The notes: generated by a model from the letters alone, not told the origin. 64,000 nucleotides of DNA from Schistosoma haematobium (GCF_000699445.3 NC_067195.1:19725287-19789286), one strand, 5' to 3'; positions 23,020 to 33,988 are shown, numbered from the stretch's first letter. Numbers and translations are program-made.

Positions 23020-23309
23020 GGCGAGCCTATAATTTCTGGACGAACCGACCAGGTAAAGGATAACAGGCCTTGGATTTTGGCGCGAAACTTCTTTCATTCA
23101 TTTGTTTACATAGCGTTTTGTCATTTCAACTGATGTCAGTTCGGGATGAAAATACTAAATCTAATTCCTAACACTAACCATTAACTGTAAATCATAATTC
23201 TAATTCTTCACACTGCTTTATAACCCTCATTCGGTCCTAGTTATCACGTAGACGCTTCTAAGGTCACGTTAACCTTGCCCGAACATCGTCAATAAATAAT
23301 ATTCTCACC
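23020..23309 (+). mobile_element. MITE-like inverted-terminal-repeat element, copy 2
   Basis: About 290 bp, same orientation as copy 1 and 670 bp downstream. It begins GGCGAGCCTATAATTTCTGG and ends ATTCTCACC. Internal blocks match copy 1 in the same order, with scattered substitutions, so both are old relative to the nearby LTR element. Confidence 0.62.
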
Positions 23310-24641
23310 TGGAATTCTTATTAGTCGTGCGATAAATCACAAAAGAATCATCAATTAGCACAATTAACACAAAATTCAGAGAGGATGTGATACAGACGGA
23401 AAGATGATTTTAATGAAAAAACGAGAGATGAAAAGCTTAAAAGGAAAACGTGGCCCAATATCACAAAAAAAACATGGTACCTTAACTGTATTCAAGATAC
23501 CCTTAAGATGATCTTAATAATAGATTCCCTATGTTTTACTGAGTCCATAACATCAAAAGTTTCGTGTCAAGTACTCGTTTTAAGCAGGACAGTGAGCAGA
23601 AGTTTATACCCCACTGATACCACAATCTTGAATGTTTGGTCCACCTCGATTTCGTTCGTACGGAAGTCACTGTTTATTCTAGAAAACGGTATTATTTTGC
23701 AAAGATTAGTGTGGATCCTCTTGCAGAATATAAAGTATCCTTAAGGATTCTGACCACAGATCCTACTGAGTTTTGATAAATGAATTCACTTCCAAAGTGC
23801 CAGGTGATAGGTGTTTTCAGATTGTGGTAATAACTGAAATATCTCAATAAACTCATGAGAAAACTGAAAAACAAAAAACGAGGAAGCCTAGTGTTTCAAA
23901 AGGTGTAACGGTAGAGATTGTATGTTTCTCTCAAAAAATACATGAAGCTCTTAGACAGTATAGGTGTGGGGAATTAAGTAGGTAATGTGGCTGGATGAAA
24001 AATCTAAAGGGACAGATTAAGGCGGCTAGTGTTATTCATGATGAGCTACATGATAGTAGGATGTGACCCGATGATCTCACACAGGATAACAGGTATATCA
24101 AGTCACCCCGAAGAAAAAGTCCTAATAAGTTTTCAATAATGCGTGGTACCTAGTTGACTTCTAAAAATCTCATATCCGTGAGCGCAAACTTTAGCATAAT
24201 CTCACACTTCCTCATTAAGAGCCAGTTTCAAAATCCTTAGCCTGGACGTGAGAATGATTCAGTGATGTACCTTAGTTCAAGTCCATAATGCACTGTATAT
24301 TTGGTTTGATAACATGAAAATACTTACAAAACAATGTGAACGGGCGGTCCTACATAAACAAACGTATATGGAGCAATGAGTAAAAAATATCTGAACGACG
24401 ATTTTTCCACCGGGCATAGCCATAGTCACAGCAACAAACCTGTCAGGTCAGCTGTAAAATAGTAATTTAAAACATCAAAAATATTCTTTAACTACTTGGT
24501 AATCAGTAATTAAACTTCTTAGAACAAAGTGTTATTCAAAAGAGACTGTCATCAGTCATAAAAGATCAGTTAATTGTCCGGAACAACAGGCTTTTAACAA
24601 TTAGGAAACCAAATACTTATCCCACTAGAAACGGATGAAAT
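23310..24641. other. Unassigned sequence left of the LTR retrotransposon
   Basis: No recognisable gene. The last four bases (24638-24641, AAAT) are the left copy of the target-site duplication of the LTR element. Confidence 0.5.
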
Positions 24642-24962
24642 TGTAGCAGTAAATAAATCCCCAAAATAAATAGCACTAAGTTTTCGACATTGGATGCTGA
24701 CCATATGTTTTAGCGGACTCACCTAGCTGAAGGCGCTCGGTCAGGCATCCGCACCAGATCACGTGTGGTAACGCCGTGCTCAACATCAACCGCAATCGCT
24801 AGCCAGATTAGATCAGAGAATTCCGGTATATTGGTCATCGCCAAATATACTCTTCCGATCTCCTCGACTCTGTCTTTTGATTTCTCTTGGTGGGAACGAA
24901 ATATATTAGAAGGTGTTACTGGTAGAAGCGTTGTCAAACACTGAATACCTGTGACATCATCA
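24642..24962 (+). repeat. 5' LTR
   Basis: 321 bp, starts TGTAGCAGT and ends ATCATCA. AATAAA-type motifs lie near its left end. It matches the 3' LTR at all but the seventh base (A here, G in the 3' copy). Confidence 0.95.
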
Positions 24963-24963
24963 T

Positions 24964-24981
24964 TGGTGAGACCAACGTGAT
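24964..24981 (+). promoter_or_regulatory. Primer-binding site, probably tRNA-Trp
   Basis: One base after the LTR, the sequence TGGTGAGACCAACGTGAT is complementary to a tRNA 3' end with CCA. The implied T-arm end, ATCACGT, matches the usual eukaryotic tRNA-Trp T-arm, and tRNA-Trp priming is known for CsRn1-type elements. The acceptor stem identity is inferred. Confidence 0.6.
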
Positions 24982-25143
24982 CTGGTACACCTAATTGCAA
25001 CTGTGAGTCTGTTCCTTTTTGGGATTTTTATATATCATTGCCTTGTTTTTTGTTTTTTTTTAAACATTGTGATTTTTTTTCGTGTTTTTTCTTGGATATA
25101 TATATATTTTCCCCTCGTTCATTATCGTACTTCATACTTCATC

Positions 25144-25974
25144 ATGGCTGAACAGACACCTAAAGTACCCAAGCTTAAGACTTTGTCCCCACCTTCGTTT
25201 CAACTGATGCCTTTCTGGCCCGACAACATCGAAGCCTGGTTTTGCTACGCAGAAGCCGACTTCTCCGAGCACGGCGTGATCGACACACGTGCACAATTCC
25301 TCGCAGTAGTCAAGGCACTACCGCGCGAATTCAACAGGTACGTAACACCTAGTATGTTTACTAGTGATGTTTCCGATCCTTACGAAATCTTAAAACGCTC
25401 GATTCTTAAACGAGGAGATCTAACCGATCGACAAAGGTTAGATCAACTCTTCAATAACATCGACCTGCAACACGGTTCTGCGACAGACATGTTGCAACGG
25501 ATGAGAGAGGTTATAGGCCCAAGAACTTTCGACGAAGGTCTATTCACACAACTCTTCTTGTCAAAACTTCCCCAACAGGTGCAAGCAGTTCTGGTCTCGT
25601 TCCAGAACAACGGCTTAGACGAGCTAGCTGCATCTGCCGACCGCATTCTAGAAATTACGAAACCTACTACCAAGGTATTTTCAGTCAAAGAAAAGCCTCA
25701 CACGTCTCAGAATGATATAACCGACTTATGTCACACACTCACGCGTTATCTTAGTCTTCGTACCGACCGTAAGAGATCGCGCACACCACGTAGAAGCATT
25801 TCTCGTAAGCGATCTGTCTCTAGACCACGAGAGACAGATAACCCCGACTGGTGCTGGTATCATAACCAGTATGGAAAGTTTTCCAGAAATTGCAGAAAAC
25901 CCTGCAATTTTCCCAACACGAAACCGACTGATTCGAAAAACAATTCGGGAAACTTCCAAGCCGGCACGCGTTAA
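25144..25974 (+). CDS. Retrotransposon Gag protein, 276 residues
   Basis: Structural protein that packages the element RNA. The ATG at 25144 starts [14 protein letters not shown]. The frame is open further upstream, but that part is a hydrophobic translation of the T-rich leader, so the internal ATG is preferred. Residues 20-170 show the helical capsid-like pattern with [10 protein letters not shown] at the start. A basic Arg/Ser stretch (about 208-228) precedes a zinc-knuckle-like motif, Cys237-x2-His240-x9-Cys250-x3-Cys254. This CHCC spacing differs from the usual retroviral CCHC. Pol lies in the -1 frame relative to gag and overlaps its end, so Gag-Pol would need -1 frameshifting. Confidence 0.88.
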   Translation: MAEQTPKVPKLKTLSPPSFQLMPFWPDNIEAWFCYAEADFSEHGVIDTRAQFLAVVKALPREFNRYVTPSMFTSDVSDPYEILKRSILKRGDLTDRQRLDQLFNNIDLQHGSATDMLQRMREVIGPRTFDEGLFTQLFLSKLPQQVQAVLVSFQNNGLDELAASADRILEITKPTTKVFSVKEKPHTSQNDITDLCHTLTRYLSLRTDRKRSRTPRRSISRKRSVSRPRETDNPDWCWYHNQYGKFSRNCRKPCNFPNTKPTDSKNNSGNFQAGTR

Positions 25975-27485
25975 CGGCAACCGTAGCCGGCGAACAAAGC
26001 CATCTGTTATTCGTCACAGATGTGACAACGAGAGTTCGCTACCTCGTCGACACTGGCGCAGAAGTTAGCGTTCTCCCAGCAAATCCTAACGACCGGCTTC
26101 ACGAATCGACCCTAAACTTACAGGCGGCAAACGGAAAACCTATCGCTACGTATGGCAAAAGGTACGTTTACCTTATCGTGGGTTTACGCAAACCCATTCA
26201 CTGGATTTTCGTTGTTGCAGATGTCTCTATACCAATCATTGGTATGGACCTTCTACAACACCACAATCTGATCATCGATACGCGCAAACGGAGGCTAGTA
26301 GATGGGAACACTAATTTGTCCGTTTGCGTAACTTCTTTTACTGGTTGTAGAGTATCCTCAGTCACAGTTAAACATATGATAGACCCACTCTATCAACCAC
26401 TACTCGATAAGCACCCTGGGATACAACAAACTCAACCGAAACTACCGTGTGTAACCAGCAACGTTACACATCACATCACGACTACAGGACCACCTGTATT
26501 CTCTAAAGCACGACGACTAGCTCCTGAAAAGCTAAGGTTAGCGAAAAACGAATTCGATCACATGATGGACTTAGGAATCATACGACCGTCAAGTAGCCCA
26601 TATGCATCTCCGTTGCACATGGTCCCTAAAAAGGACAGCAACGATTGGCGTCCAACTGGTGACTATCGGCGATTGAACGCGAAAACCATTCCCGATCGTT
26701 ACCCGTTGCCTCACATTCACGATTTGACAGCTACCTTGAAAGGTACAACTGTCTTTTCGAAAATCGACTTGGTTAAAGCGTATAACCAAATCCCTATGGC
26801 TACTGACGACATACCGAAAACAGCTATCATAACTCCTTTCGGACTCTATGAATTTTTGCGAATGCCTTTCGGTCTAAGGAATGCTGCTCAAACATTCCAA
26901 AGATTCATAGACGACGTTTTTCGAGGTCTCAACTTCGTACACGCGTATGTTGATGACTGTCTAATCGCAAGTCCGGATAGAGAAACACATCTCAAGCATC
27001 TGGATCTTGTTTTCGAACGACTTCAAAAACATGGCATTACTGTAAACGTTCAGAAATGCCAATTCGGAACCGACTCGTTAGACTTTCTGGGACACACTAT
27101 CGATGCTCAAGGCATTCGACCTCTTAGGACCAAAGTGGCGGCCATTCTGGATTACCCAGAACCGACCACCGTCAAGCAATTACGCACGTTCAACGGCCTC
27201 GTAAGTTTCTATAGACGTTTCATACCGAAATGTGCATTACTTATGAAACCTCTGACCGACCAACTTCGTGGAAATGCGAAATCCATTAATTTGGACTACA
27301 CCGCACGAAAAGCATTCTCCACAGTTAAGGAACTGATTGCTAAAGCAACAATGCTCGCACATCAGGACACCCGAGCACCCATTAGCATCGCAGTAGACGC
27401 ATCCGACTCAGCAATCGGAGGAGTCTTACAACAATGGGTTAACAACTCCTGGCAACCCTTGGCATTTTCTCTAGAAGGTTGCTAG
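25975..27485 (+). CDS. Retrotransposon Pol, part 1: protease and reverse transcriptase
   Basis: The frame is open upstream of 25974 (overlapping gag) and enters with [16 protein letters not shown]. The aspartic protease active site [10 protein letters not shown] starts at 26049. Reverse transcriptase follows: [26 protein letters not shown], the [18 protein letters not shown] block, and the catalytic box YVDD at 26946-26957, then FLGHTI and the thumb/connection. RNase H begins with the first catalytic aspartate in [12 protein letters not shown] (about 27396). The frame ends at a premature TAG at 27483-27485. The rest of RNase H continues in another frame from 27479, so this is a broken gene. 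One base missing in a T run near 27466-27470 would explain it. Confidence 0.9.
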
Positions 27486-29104
27486 ACACCGAATCGAGGT
27501 ACAGCACATTCGGTAGGGAACTCCTAGCTATGTATTGTGCTGTACGGCATTTCCAACACTACATCGAAGGTCGTGAATTCACTCTTTTCACGGACCATAA
27601 ACCGCTCACTTTCTCGTTAAGCTCTCCTTCGGACAAGTACTCTCCCCGTGAGTCTCGACAACTGGACTACATTCCGCAGTTTACTTCAGATATTCAACAC
27701 ATCTCTGGAGCAAACAATGTAGTCGCAGATGCCTTATCTCGCATAACTTCCTTGAACAGTTTCCAAGGAATCGACCTTCTTAAACTCGCCGAGCTTCAAA
27801 AAGAAGACAGTGATCTTCAGCACGAGTTATCGTCCACAACACTTAAACTACGCATCAAACAGATGGGAACAGGTAAAGAAACCTTACTTTGTGACACATC
27901 TACAGGTAGGGATCGCCCAATCGTGCCGAAACATTATCGACGCAATGTCTTCAACACATTGCACAAACTTTCGCATCCAGGTGTTCGTGCAACCATCAAG
28001 CTTATAGCAGAAAGGTTTTGCTGGCCTGGAATGAATAAAGACGTGAGGGAGTGGGCACGCTCCTGTGTAAGCTGCCAAAAATCTAAGGTTATCAGACACA
28101 ATAAATGTCCCTTAGGCTCGTTTAAAACTCCCGATGCTCGTTTCGACCATGTTCATTTGGATTTGGTAGGACCTTTACCAGATTCAAATGGATACTCTTA
28201 TCTCTTAACCTGCGTTGACCGTTTCACTCGATGGTCAGAAGCAGTATATATCAGGGACATCACTGCTGAAACAGTGGCCCGCACCTTCGTCGAACGATGG
28301 GTAGCAAACTTCGGTTGCCCTTCAACCATCACTACAGACCGCGGACGTCAGTTTGAATCTGATCTTTTCCGTCGTCTGACCACACTTTTAGGAATCACTC
28401 GCTTCCGAACGGCCGCCTACCATCCACAAGCAAACGGGTTGGTAGAACGTTTTCACCGACAACTGAAAGCTTCGCTATCAGCAGCAAACGTTTCACAGTG
28501 GACCGACGCTCTTCCACTAGTCTTACTAGGTATCCGCAATGCAGTGAAAGCTGACATTGGATACACTGCGTCTCAACTCGTTTATAGAACGACACTTCGA
28601 CTTCCAGGAGAATTCGTGGATCCTTCATCCTCTTCAATGAACATGGATCTAACCTCCTACACGAACAGGCTTACAAACGCAATGCGTTCAGTTAAACCTG
28701 CTTTCACTCGACCTCAATCAACTGATGTTTTCGTTCAACCTGACTTACGATATAGTACACACGTTTTCGTTCGTCGAGACTCGCATCGACGACCATTCGA
28801 ATCAGCATACGAAGGACCCTTCAAAGTTCTTCAACGTGAATCTAAGTACTATATAGTCGATAAGAACGGAACCAACGATAGCATCAGCATCGATCGCTTA
28901 AAAGCGGCGTATTTAGAAGGAAATCCTATCCACGTCGATTTTCCTTCGGTACAATCGAACGACACGACTCCGACACTTACAATACCTCATCCGACAACCA
29001 ACACACACGATGATACTTCAACAGTATCCGAAAATAAACTTAAAACGACGCGTTCTGGAAGAAGGGTGAGATTTCCAGAACATTTAAACGACTATTGCAC
29101 GTAA
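27479..29104 (+). CDS. Retrotransposon Pol, part 2: RNase H remainder and integrase
   Basis: The reading frame, one base off from part 1, continues RNase H with [17 protein letters not shown] and FTDHKPLTF and runs 541 codons to TAA. Integrase has the HHCC zinc domain (His162, His166, Cys196, Cys199 of this frame) and a DD35E catalytic triad at Asp228, Asp287 and Glu323. A chromatin-binding or GPY/F-like tail is not obvious: the region after [20 protein letters not shown] matches the usual 'YeGPfkVl' stretch, followed by a Thr-rich end. The methionine at 27479 is not a real start. All integrase catalytic residues are intact. Confidence 0.9.
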   Translation: MLDTESRYSTFGRELLAMYCAVRHFQHYIEGREFTLFTDHKPLTFSLSSPSDKYSPRESRQLDYIPQFTSDIQHISGANNVVADALSRITSLNSFQGIDLLKLAELQKEDSDLQHELSSTTLKLRIKQMGTGKETLLCDTSTGRDRPIVPKHYRRNVFNTLHKLSHPGVRATIKLIAERFCWPGMNKDVREWARSCVSCQKSKVIRHNKCPLGSFKTPDARFDHVHLDLVGPLPDSNGYSYLLTCVDRFTRWSEAVYIRDITAETVARTFVERWVANFGCPSTITTDRGRQFESDLFRRLTTLLGITRFRTAAYHPQANGLVERFHRQLKASLSAANVSQWTDALPLVLLGIRNAVKADIGYTASQLVYRTTLRLPGEFVDPSSSSMNMDLTSYTNRLTNAMRSVKPAFTRPQSTDVFVQPDLRYSTHVFVRRDSHRRPFESAYEGPFKVLQRESKYYIVDKNGTNDSISIDRLKAAYLEGNPIHVDFPSVQSNDTTPTLTIPHPTTNTHDDTSTVSENKLKTTRSGRRVRFPEHLNDYCT

Positions 29105-29547
29105 GGCACTTCTCGACATTTTATATTATTTTAAAAAAAACAATTTTAATATGCTTATATATTTTTATTTCTATTTAAAAAAAACAAAACAAAAAAACAA
29201 TTTTTTTAATGTTATTACGTGTTCATGAGTTTATTTTCCTTTTTTTCCGCCGACATTGTGTTTTTACGCACATACGAGTGTATTTCGACATGCACTTACA
29301 TTTTCTTTTTTCTTTTCCAGAACGGCTGGAAAAGAACGATGACGTTTATGAGGATCCGAAATTTTTATTGTACATTTTCTTTTTTTACTATGTTGTACCT
29401 CCGTCCCATATAGTAAGGAAAGACGACCAGACGCTGCTAAATTTAGTAAGCTATCAGAAGAGTGTTTACCAACGACAAACTCGTTGGGTTTAAACTTCTG
29501 GCTGGCCACGTCTTAGGGTCGTCACTGCCCCACTAGGGGGAGTGATC
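29105..29547 (+). other. Retrotransposon 3' leader region and polypurine tract
   Basis: T- and A-rich non-coding stretch between the pol stop and the 3' LTR. AGGGGGAG at 29535-29542, just before the LTR, is the likely plus-strand primer (polypurine tract). Short open frames here have no recognisable content. Confidence 0.7.
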
Positions 29548-29868
29548 TGTAGCGGTAAATAAATCCCCAAAATAAATAGCACTAAGTTTTCGACATTGGA
29601 TGCTGACCATATGTTTTAGCGGACTCACCTAGCTGAAGGCGCTCGGTCAGGCATCCGCACCAGATCACGTGTGGTAACGCCGTGCTCAACATCAACCGCA
29701 ATCGCTAGCCAGATTAGATCAGAGAATTCCGGTATATTGGTCATCGCCAAATATACTCTTCCGATCTCCTCGACTCTGTCTTTTGATTTCTCTTGGTGGG
29801 AACGAAATATATTAGAAGGTGTTACTGGTAGAAGCGTTGTCAAACACTGAATACCTGTGACATCATCA
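29548..29868 (+). repeat. 3' LTR
   Basis: 321 bp, TGTAGCGGT to ATCATCA; 320 of 321 bases equal the 5' LTR. Followed by AAAT, the right copy of the target duplication. Confidence 0.95.
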
Positions 29869-32083
29869 AAATCAAACAGAATCAGTCAAAAACACAGTTA
29901 CCTAGTGCGACAGCTGAAATCAAAATTTTAAGTTATAACCAAAGTTAAAACAGTCATTCAGAGAATCACTGACTTAATGAGGTTAGTCAGTTTCATATTG
30001 CAAACAGATGAAATTAATGTGAAGGTAATGTACGTAAATGCAGAGGACGATAAAAAAATCATTACATTGAGAGAGTTGTAAGATCCATTTTGAAGGTTTT
30101 GTGTGTTGGTGAAAATCCCTCCATGTATATACTTGTACTTTATTCCTATTGATCACATTAGTTGTACATTGTTGTATTTTGATTACATTTGAATTGTTAA
30201 TATTTGTATTTTTGTTATAGTTTTTGTTTTTATTACGCATTCACTGAGTTTGTGTTTCTTCCTGAACTGCATCTGCGTTGTTTTACTTGACACTTGTTCT
30301 TGGCGGTAGCCATATTGATTTGTTCCTCCTGTTGTGTGTGATCTATCCAGTCAGGATAGAATAACGTTCATTTGTTGTGATTGGTAATTTTTCCTCATCT
30401 TCTATCAACTTCTTTATTTATTGTAATTTAGATTTAATTGATTGAACAATCATTGGTTGAATAGCCGGGTGATAATATTTGTTTAGGTAATGATTTACAT
30501 TAAATTCATTATGAATTATAGAACCGCTAGTTACCCGATTACTTGTTCTGATTTCGACGGGAAAGGGCGCGTGTCTAAAGTCACGGAAGGCTATTCTTCA
30601 ACATCCAAACCGTAGTTTGGATCCTACAAGAGTAACAAAGAAGTATTTCTATTTGGAGTGTATGCACAGGAGATTTTTATGCAAATATACTGGAAATCTT
30701 TTACAGTTGTACCCACCTGTTGTGGCCCCCTAGTTGGAGTGACAACAACCTCTAGATACATGGCTTCAGGAGCAGACTCAATGTCCACAAACTCACGCAT
30801 TAATTACTATCTCACATTCGGGATGTCTCTATCTGATGCAGGTCTTGTAACTTATACATCATGAGCACTAACTCATACCATTATCTTATTCTTAGTGAGT
30901 TCCCTAATGTCCCAGTTTACCTGTTATTCCGATACTTCCGTCCGTTCAGATGGTTTGGGTTAGCTCTAATGCCCGCTGTCTTTGTGTCAACCATATGTAG
31001 ATCGACGGATTTTTTCTCTCGCCCCTTGTATTCCACTGACGTTCTTGTCTTTGGTTATCCCCATTAGGGGTTAGTCTAGCATTTTGTGTAATGTGGTCCT
31101 GATCAGTTATTTAAACATTTATCGGCTTGTATGTTTTGTAATCGCAATTAGTGAATTTGTTTCGCGGGGCTTTTAGGGCAAGTAGCTAATAAATTAATGG
31201 GCAGAAGGTTGACTGACTATAATGTGAAGGACAATAGAAGAATATCTTAATTTGGAAAAGCGAAGGAAAAACGGTCAGAAGAAATGAGTAAACAATTAGC
31301 ACTCCAATGGCAATACTACAAAGTGTTAGGTAATACTGTATTGAGAAAAATAGGTGAGCTAGAATGACATATTAACCTTGTCTTATTATGTTGACGGAAA
31401 ACCAAAACAAGTTTCTCTATTGCTTTATCAGAAGAATGCTACATATCCTGTTTAACATTTTGGATCTGGATTTCTTAACACTAAGCACATCAACGTAATG
31501 GTGTTTGTAGACTCCCGGCAAATGTTTACAGTCCATCTATTCACAATCTGTTAGACCTCTGTGATGTAGTTCCTGCCTCATTTATTCCCATAACAACCTA
31601 AGCTTCGCGGAGTTTCAGTTTCTAAAAGTTAATGACATTCTTTGGCTCTGGAACACCCATAAACCCAACCAGTATTTTTGAGGGAGCTTTTGGTTCTCAT
31701 TCGAGTTCATTTTAAAAGTCTCTAAAATTGTTTGATGTCGGAAAAATATTAGGTTCTGGCTGGTAAAAGGGATTAATTATGCCAGTAAACAAAGAAGAAA
31801 TAAGAGAGAGCGTCCGATTACTAACTTTTTTTCATTTTCTGGAGAAGAAAAAGTGATAGATAGAACTACTAATGAGTTCTTCGTAACTACTTCCAAACAG
31901 ATTTTTGCACATCGTCCCAAAACCGTTTCTTACCTTAATAAGATGCCTCAACCTACTTCCGTTATCTTACCACATGTAACAGAATGATTAGTTACTGGCT
32001 AACTATATACTGAACGATGGTCTTGGTATTAATGTGTCCTAACTTTACCTTATCATGTGTGAGGACATTCTAAGAAAACTCAA
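29869..32083. other. Unassigned intergenic sequence
   Basis: No gene recognised. Short open frames at 30658-31067 (plus) lack motifs. A G+C-richer stretch near 30540-30600 may be part of an interspersed repeat. Confidence 0.45.
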
Positions 32084-32239
32084 AAACCGGAATCAAATTG
32101 TCTTCCTCTGGAGTCCCGTTTCTCGCGTCGAGCATTGAATTACTGGAATTCTCTTCTAGAAAATGTTATGTCAGCACCTATTGAAGCGTTCAAAGTGAAA
32201 TCGTATCTTCACGGTACCTCAAGGGCTGATTTATGTTGA
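32084..32239 (+). pseudogene. CR1/Jockey-type non-LTR tail
   Basis: One frame to a TGA at 32237-32239 reads CLPLESRFSRRALNYWNSLL, then VMSAPIEAFKVKSYLHG. This is the same C-terminal tail motif as at 2962-3102 (F-S-x-R-x-x-x-x-W-N-S-L, V-x-S-A-P, F-K) and is better preserved. It appears to be the authentic end of a retrotransposon reading frame. Confidence 0.62.
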
Positions 32240-32399
32240 TTGACCTCTTATTGTCACTACTCAAGATTAAAAACAAACACGTTGACTGTGTGAAATGGCT
32301 GGACGCGCTCACTGTGATGTAACCGTCCGGCCTGTGGAGATCATCTAGACTTCTACAAGGTGCCCAATAAGGCAGACCATCGTACTTCGTTTTAGGAAC

Positions 32400-32620
32400 C
32401 TAATTTTATGGGTGTACGGTTACGCGTCGCTCATATTCCCCAAGCGAGTATAATCAAAGTTCGTACTACCCTATCAACTTGGTTTTCTGTAAAAAGTGAA
32501 ATTCAGCGAGCTTCAATCTCTTACCTGATTTTTTTCCTTTTGTTGATTGATGGACCCTCTAACTCTGTAGACTTTTAAACTCTCCTTTATGCAGATGATC
32601 TTCAGATTCAGAGATAGAAA
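32400..32620 (+). pseudogene. Non-LTR reverse-transcriptase fragment with YADD box
   Basis: The plus strand reads TWFSVKSEIQRASISYLIFF, LLLIDGPSNS, a stop, then TLLYADDLQIQR, with YADD at 32588-32599. This is the reverse-transcriptase region from the 'G(V/I)PQGS.L.p.LF' motif to the catalytic box of CR1/Jockey-type elements. A stop and lost residues show decay. It lies downstream of the C-terminal tail at 32084-32239, the reverse of the order in an intact element, so these are two insertions or a rearranged one. Confidence 0.58.
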
Positions 32621-32846
32621 GTCAGCCCACATAATTTCTCCACTCAACGAGAATACTCATATAAGATACACGGCTAGACAACACAAAAATTCCTGACTCT
32701 CGATTATAATGAGTGTGGAATACTAATAAAGGACATAAAGGATGGTTTGCTCAGATCTTACCTTTCGGGATATTTCGGTATCACAATCTCCACCTAACCT
32801 GAATATCACTCTAAGTTGTGAAACTCTCCGCCAGAAGCTGTAGCGA

Positions 32847-32999
32847 TGGCATCGTCTGAGGGTATTTTCTTAAGAAGGCTTGAAGATCACTTTGGTTCTG
32901 TGTTTACTAAGTTGGATCGCTATGAGCAAGCTTCACGGGTTCAGCTTTTACAAAATTATTTATTGCATCCTTCAGTTTCTGGAAAAAGCATTACATGAA
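32847..32999 (+). CDS. Small open frame of 50 residues, unknown
   Basis: The ATG follows a CTGTAG acceptor-like site by two bases. It reads MASSEGIFLRRLEDHFGSVF through TKLDRYEQASRVQLLQNYLL and ends SGKSIT. The amphipathic, Leu/Arg/Gln-rich helix looks like real protein. An AATAAA lies about 20 bases after the stop. It ends about 200 bp before the cyclin-like gene and could be an exon of an upstream transcript or chance. No family recognised. Confidence 0.25.
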
Positions 33000-33199
33000 C
33001 AATATGTTTCTGTAACCAAGAATAAACCTAATTATTCAGATGCAGAACCCAAGGGATAAACAATTGGCTTATTCTCTCATGCATAGTTGAAATTTATATC
33101 CTCATACCGAAACTGAAAATGTAAAGTCCCGCTCATTTTGACTTCCATAACAACTTTCGCTCAGCTTTTGAGGATGCTCAGTGAATTTTTAAAAACTGA

Positions 33200-33988
33200 A
33201 TGGATGACTTGACCAATGAGGAGCTTCAAAAGTGGTTGAAGTTTTCGAACCAACCTGACCCTAAATATATCAAGCCTTACTCCTTATATCGTGGCCTTTT
33301 CTACAGTGAAAACGTATGTGATTTTGTTATGAATTTGTGCAGGCTGTTAAAAGCGCCTGATGAAGTGGCGTTCAAAACGATTGAGATGTTTGACAGATTT
33401 TTACTTCTGTACTTTAAAAACTTGTCATTCGAAGAGTGGATAACTAATTTTGACCAGCCTTGCTTACCAAAGAAGAAAAAAATTATACTTTTTCTAATCA
33501 CTGTCCTACAAGTGGTCACAAAGTTGATTTATAGACATAAAATCCTTAAAACATCAGATGCTGAAAAGGTTATGCTTAAATTAGGCCATCCATCTATCAA
33601 AAATGAGATTATAGATGCCGAGTTGTGTGTACTAAACACTTTGCAAGACTCTCTTATGTACAGAACTCTAGAGGAATGCATCGAGTTTCTTGCAGTTGTT
33701 TTTACTAGCAAGAATAGCGAAATACATTTCCCACAAAAAAAGGAGGTGATGTTCTACGTCTACTGTAAATACAATTATCTGAACCTAGAACTGAAAAAAT
33801 ATAATCTTCTTTTTAAGTCATCTACACATACACTTATTCTTCTCGGTTCAGCAGTATTGTTCTCGTGTTTAATACTGAATAATCACTGTAGAAAAATCAA
33901 TGTTCTACGTTTGGTTGTCAAATCGCTGGGAATCGTGAGCTCACAAGACGTCCTGAAAGCAACGTTTATTCTATTAAAATCAATATAA
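33200..33988 (+). CDS. Cyclin-box protein resembling CNTD1, single exon, 262 residues
   Basis: In animals CNTD1 (cyclin N-terminal domain-containing 1) helps convert recombination intermediates into crossovers at meiosis; in this genome that role is inferred. Residues 56-67 (VAFKTIEMFDRF), 103-115 (LQVVTKLIYRHKI) and 140-148 (AELCVLNTL) match the first cyclin-box helices in order and spacing. The C-terminal part (about 208-262) fits a second, weaker helical bundle of CNTD1. The length is somewhat below the vertebrate ~330. The start is firm: an in-frame TGA directly precedes the ATG. There are no introns, unlike vertebrate CNTD1, so this may be a retrocopy or an intron-poor lineage. No break is visible. 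Another atypical cyclin is the main alternative. Confidence 0.68.
   Translation: MDDLTNEELQKWLKFSNQPDPKYIKPYSLYRGLFYSENVCDFVMNLCRLLKAPDEVAFKTIEMFDRFLLLYFKNLSFEEWITNFDQPCLPKKKKIILFLITVLQVVTKLIYRHKILKTSDAEKVMLKLGHPSIKNEIIDAELCVLNTLQDSLMYRTLEECIEFLAVVFTSKNSEIHFPQKKEVMFYVYCKYNYLNLELKKYNLLFKSSTHTLILLGSAVLFSCLILNNHCRKINVLRLVVKSLGIVSSQDVLKATFILLKSI

Larger units (their letters stand above)
24642..29868 (+). mobile_element. Ty3/Gypsy LTR retrotransposon, CsRn1-like, 5.2 kb
   Basis: Full-length element with 321-bp LTRs, TG...CA ends and a 4-bp AAAT target duplication (24638-24641 and 29869-29872). Order: 5' LTR, primer-binding site, gag, protease, reverse transcriptase, RNase H, integrase, polypurine tract, 3' LTR. 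This domain order (integrase last) defines Ty3/Gypsy. The gag knuckle has C-x2-H-x9-C-x3-C spacing, a known mark of the CsRn1 clade first described in a liver fluke. The LTRs differ at one base, so insertion was recent, yet pol carries a frameshift near 27470. It is richer in G+C than its surroundings. It may belong to a named schistosome family, but I cannot assign one. Confidence 0.93.

Noticed and set aside
24719..25000. Minus-strand frame, repeated at 29625-29843
   Set aside because: It appears twice only because it lies in the two LTRs; the element is coded on the plus strand.
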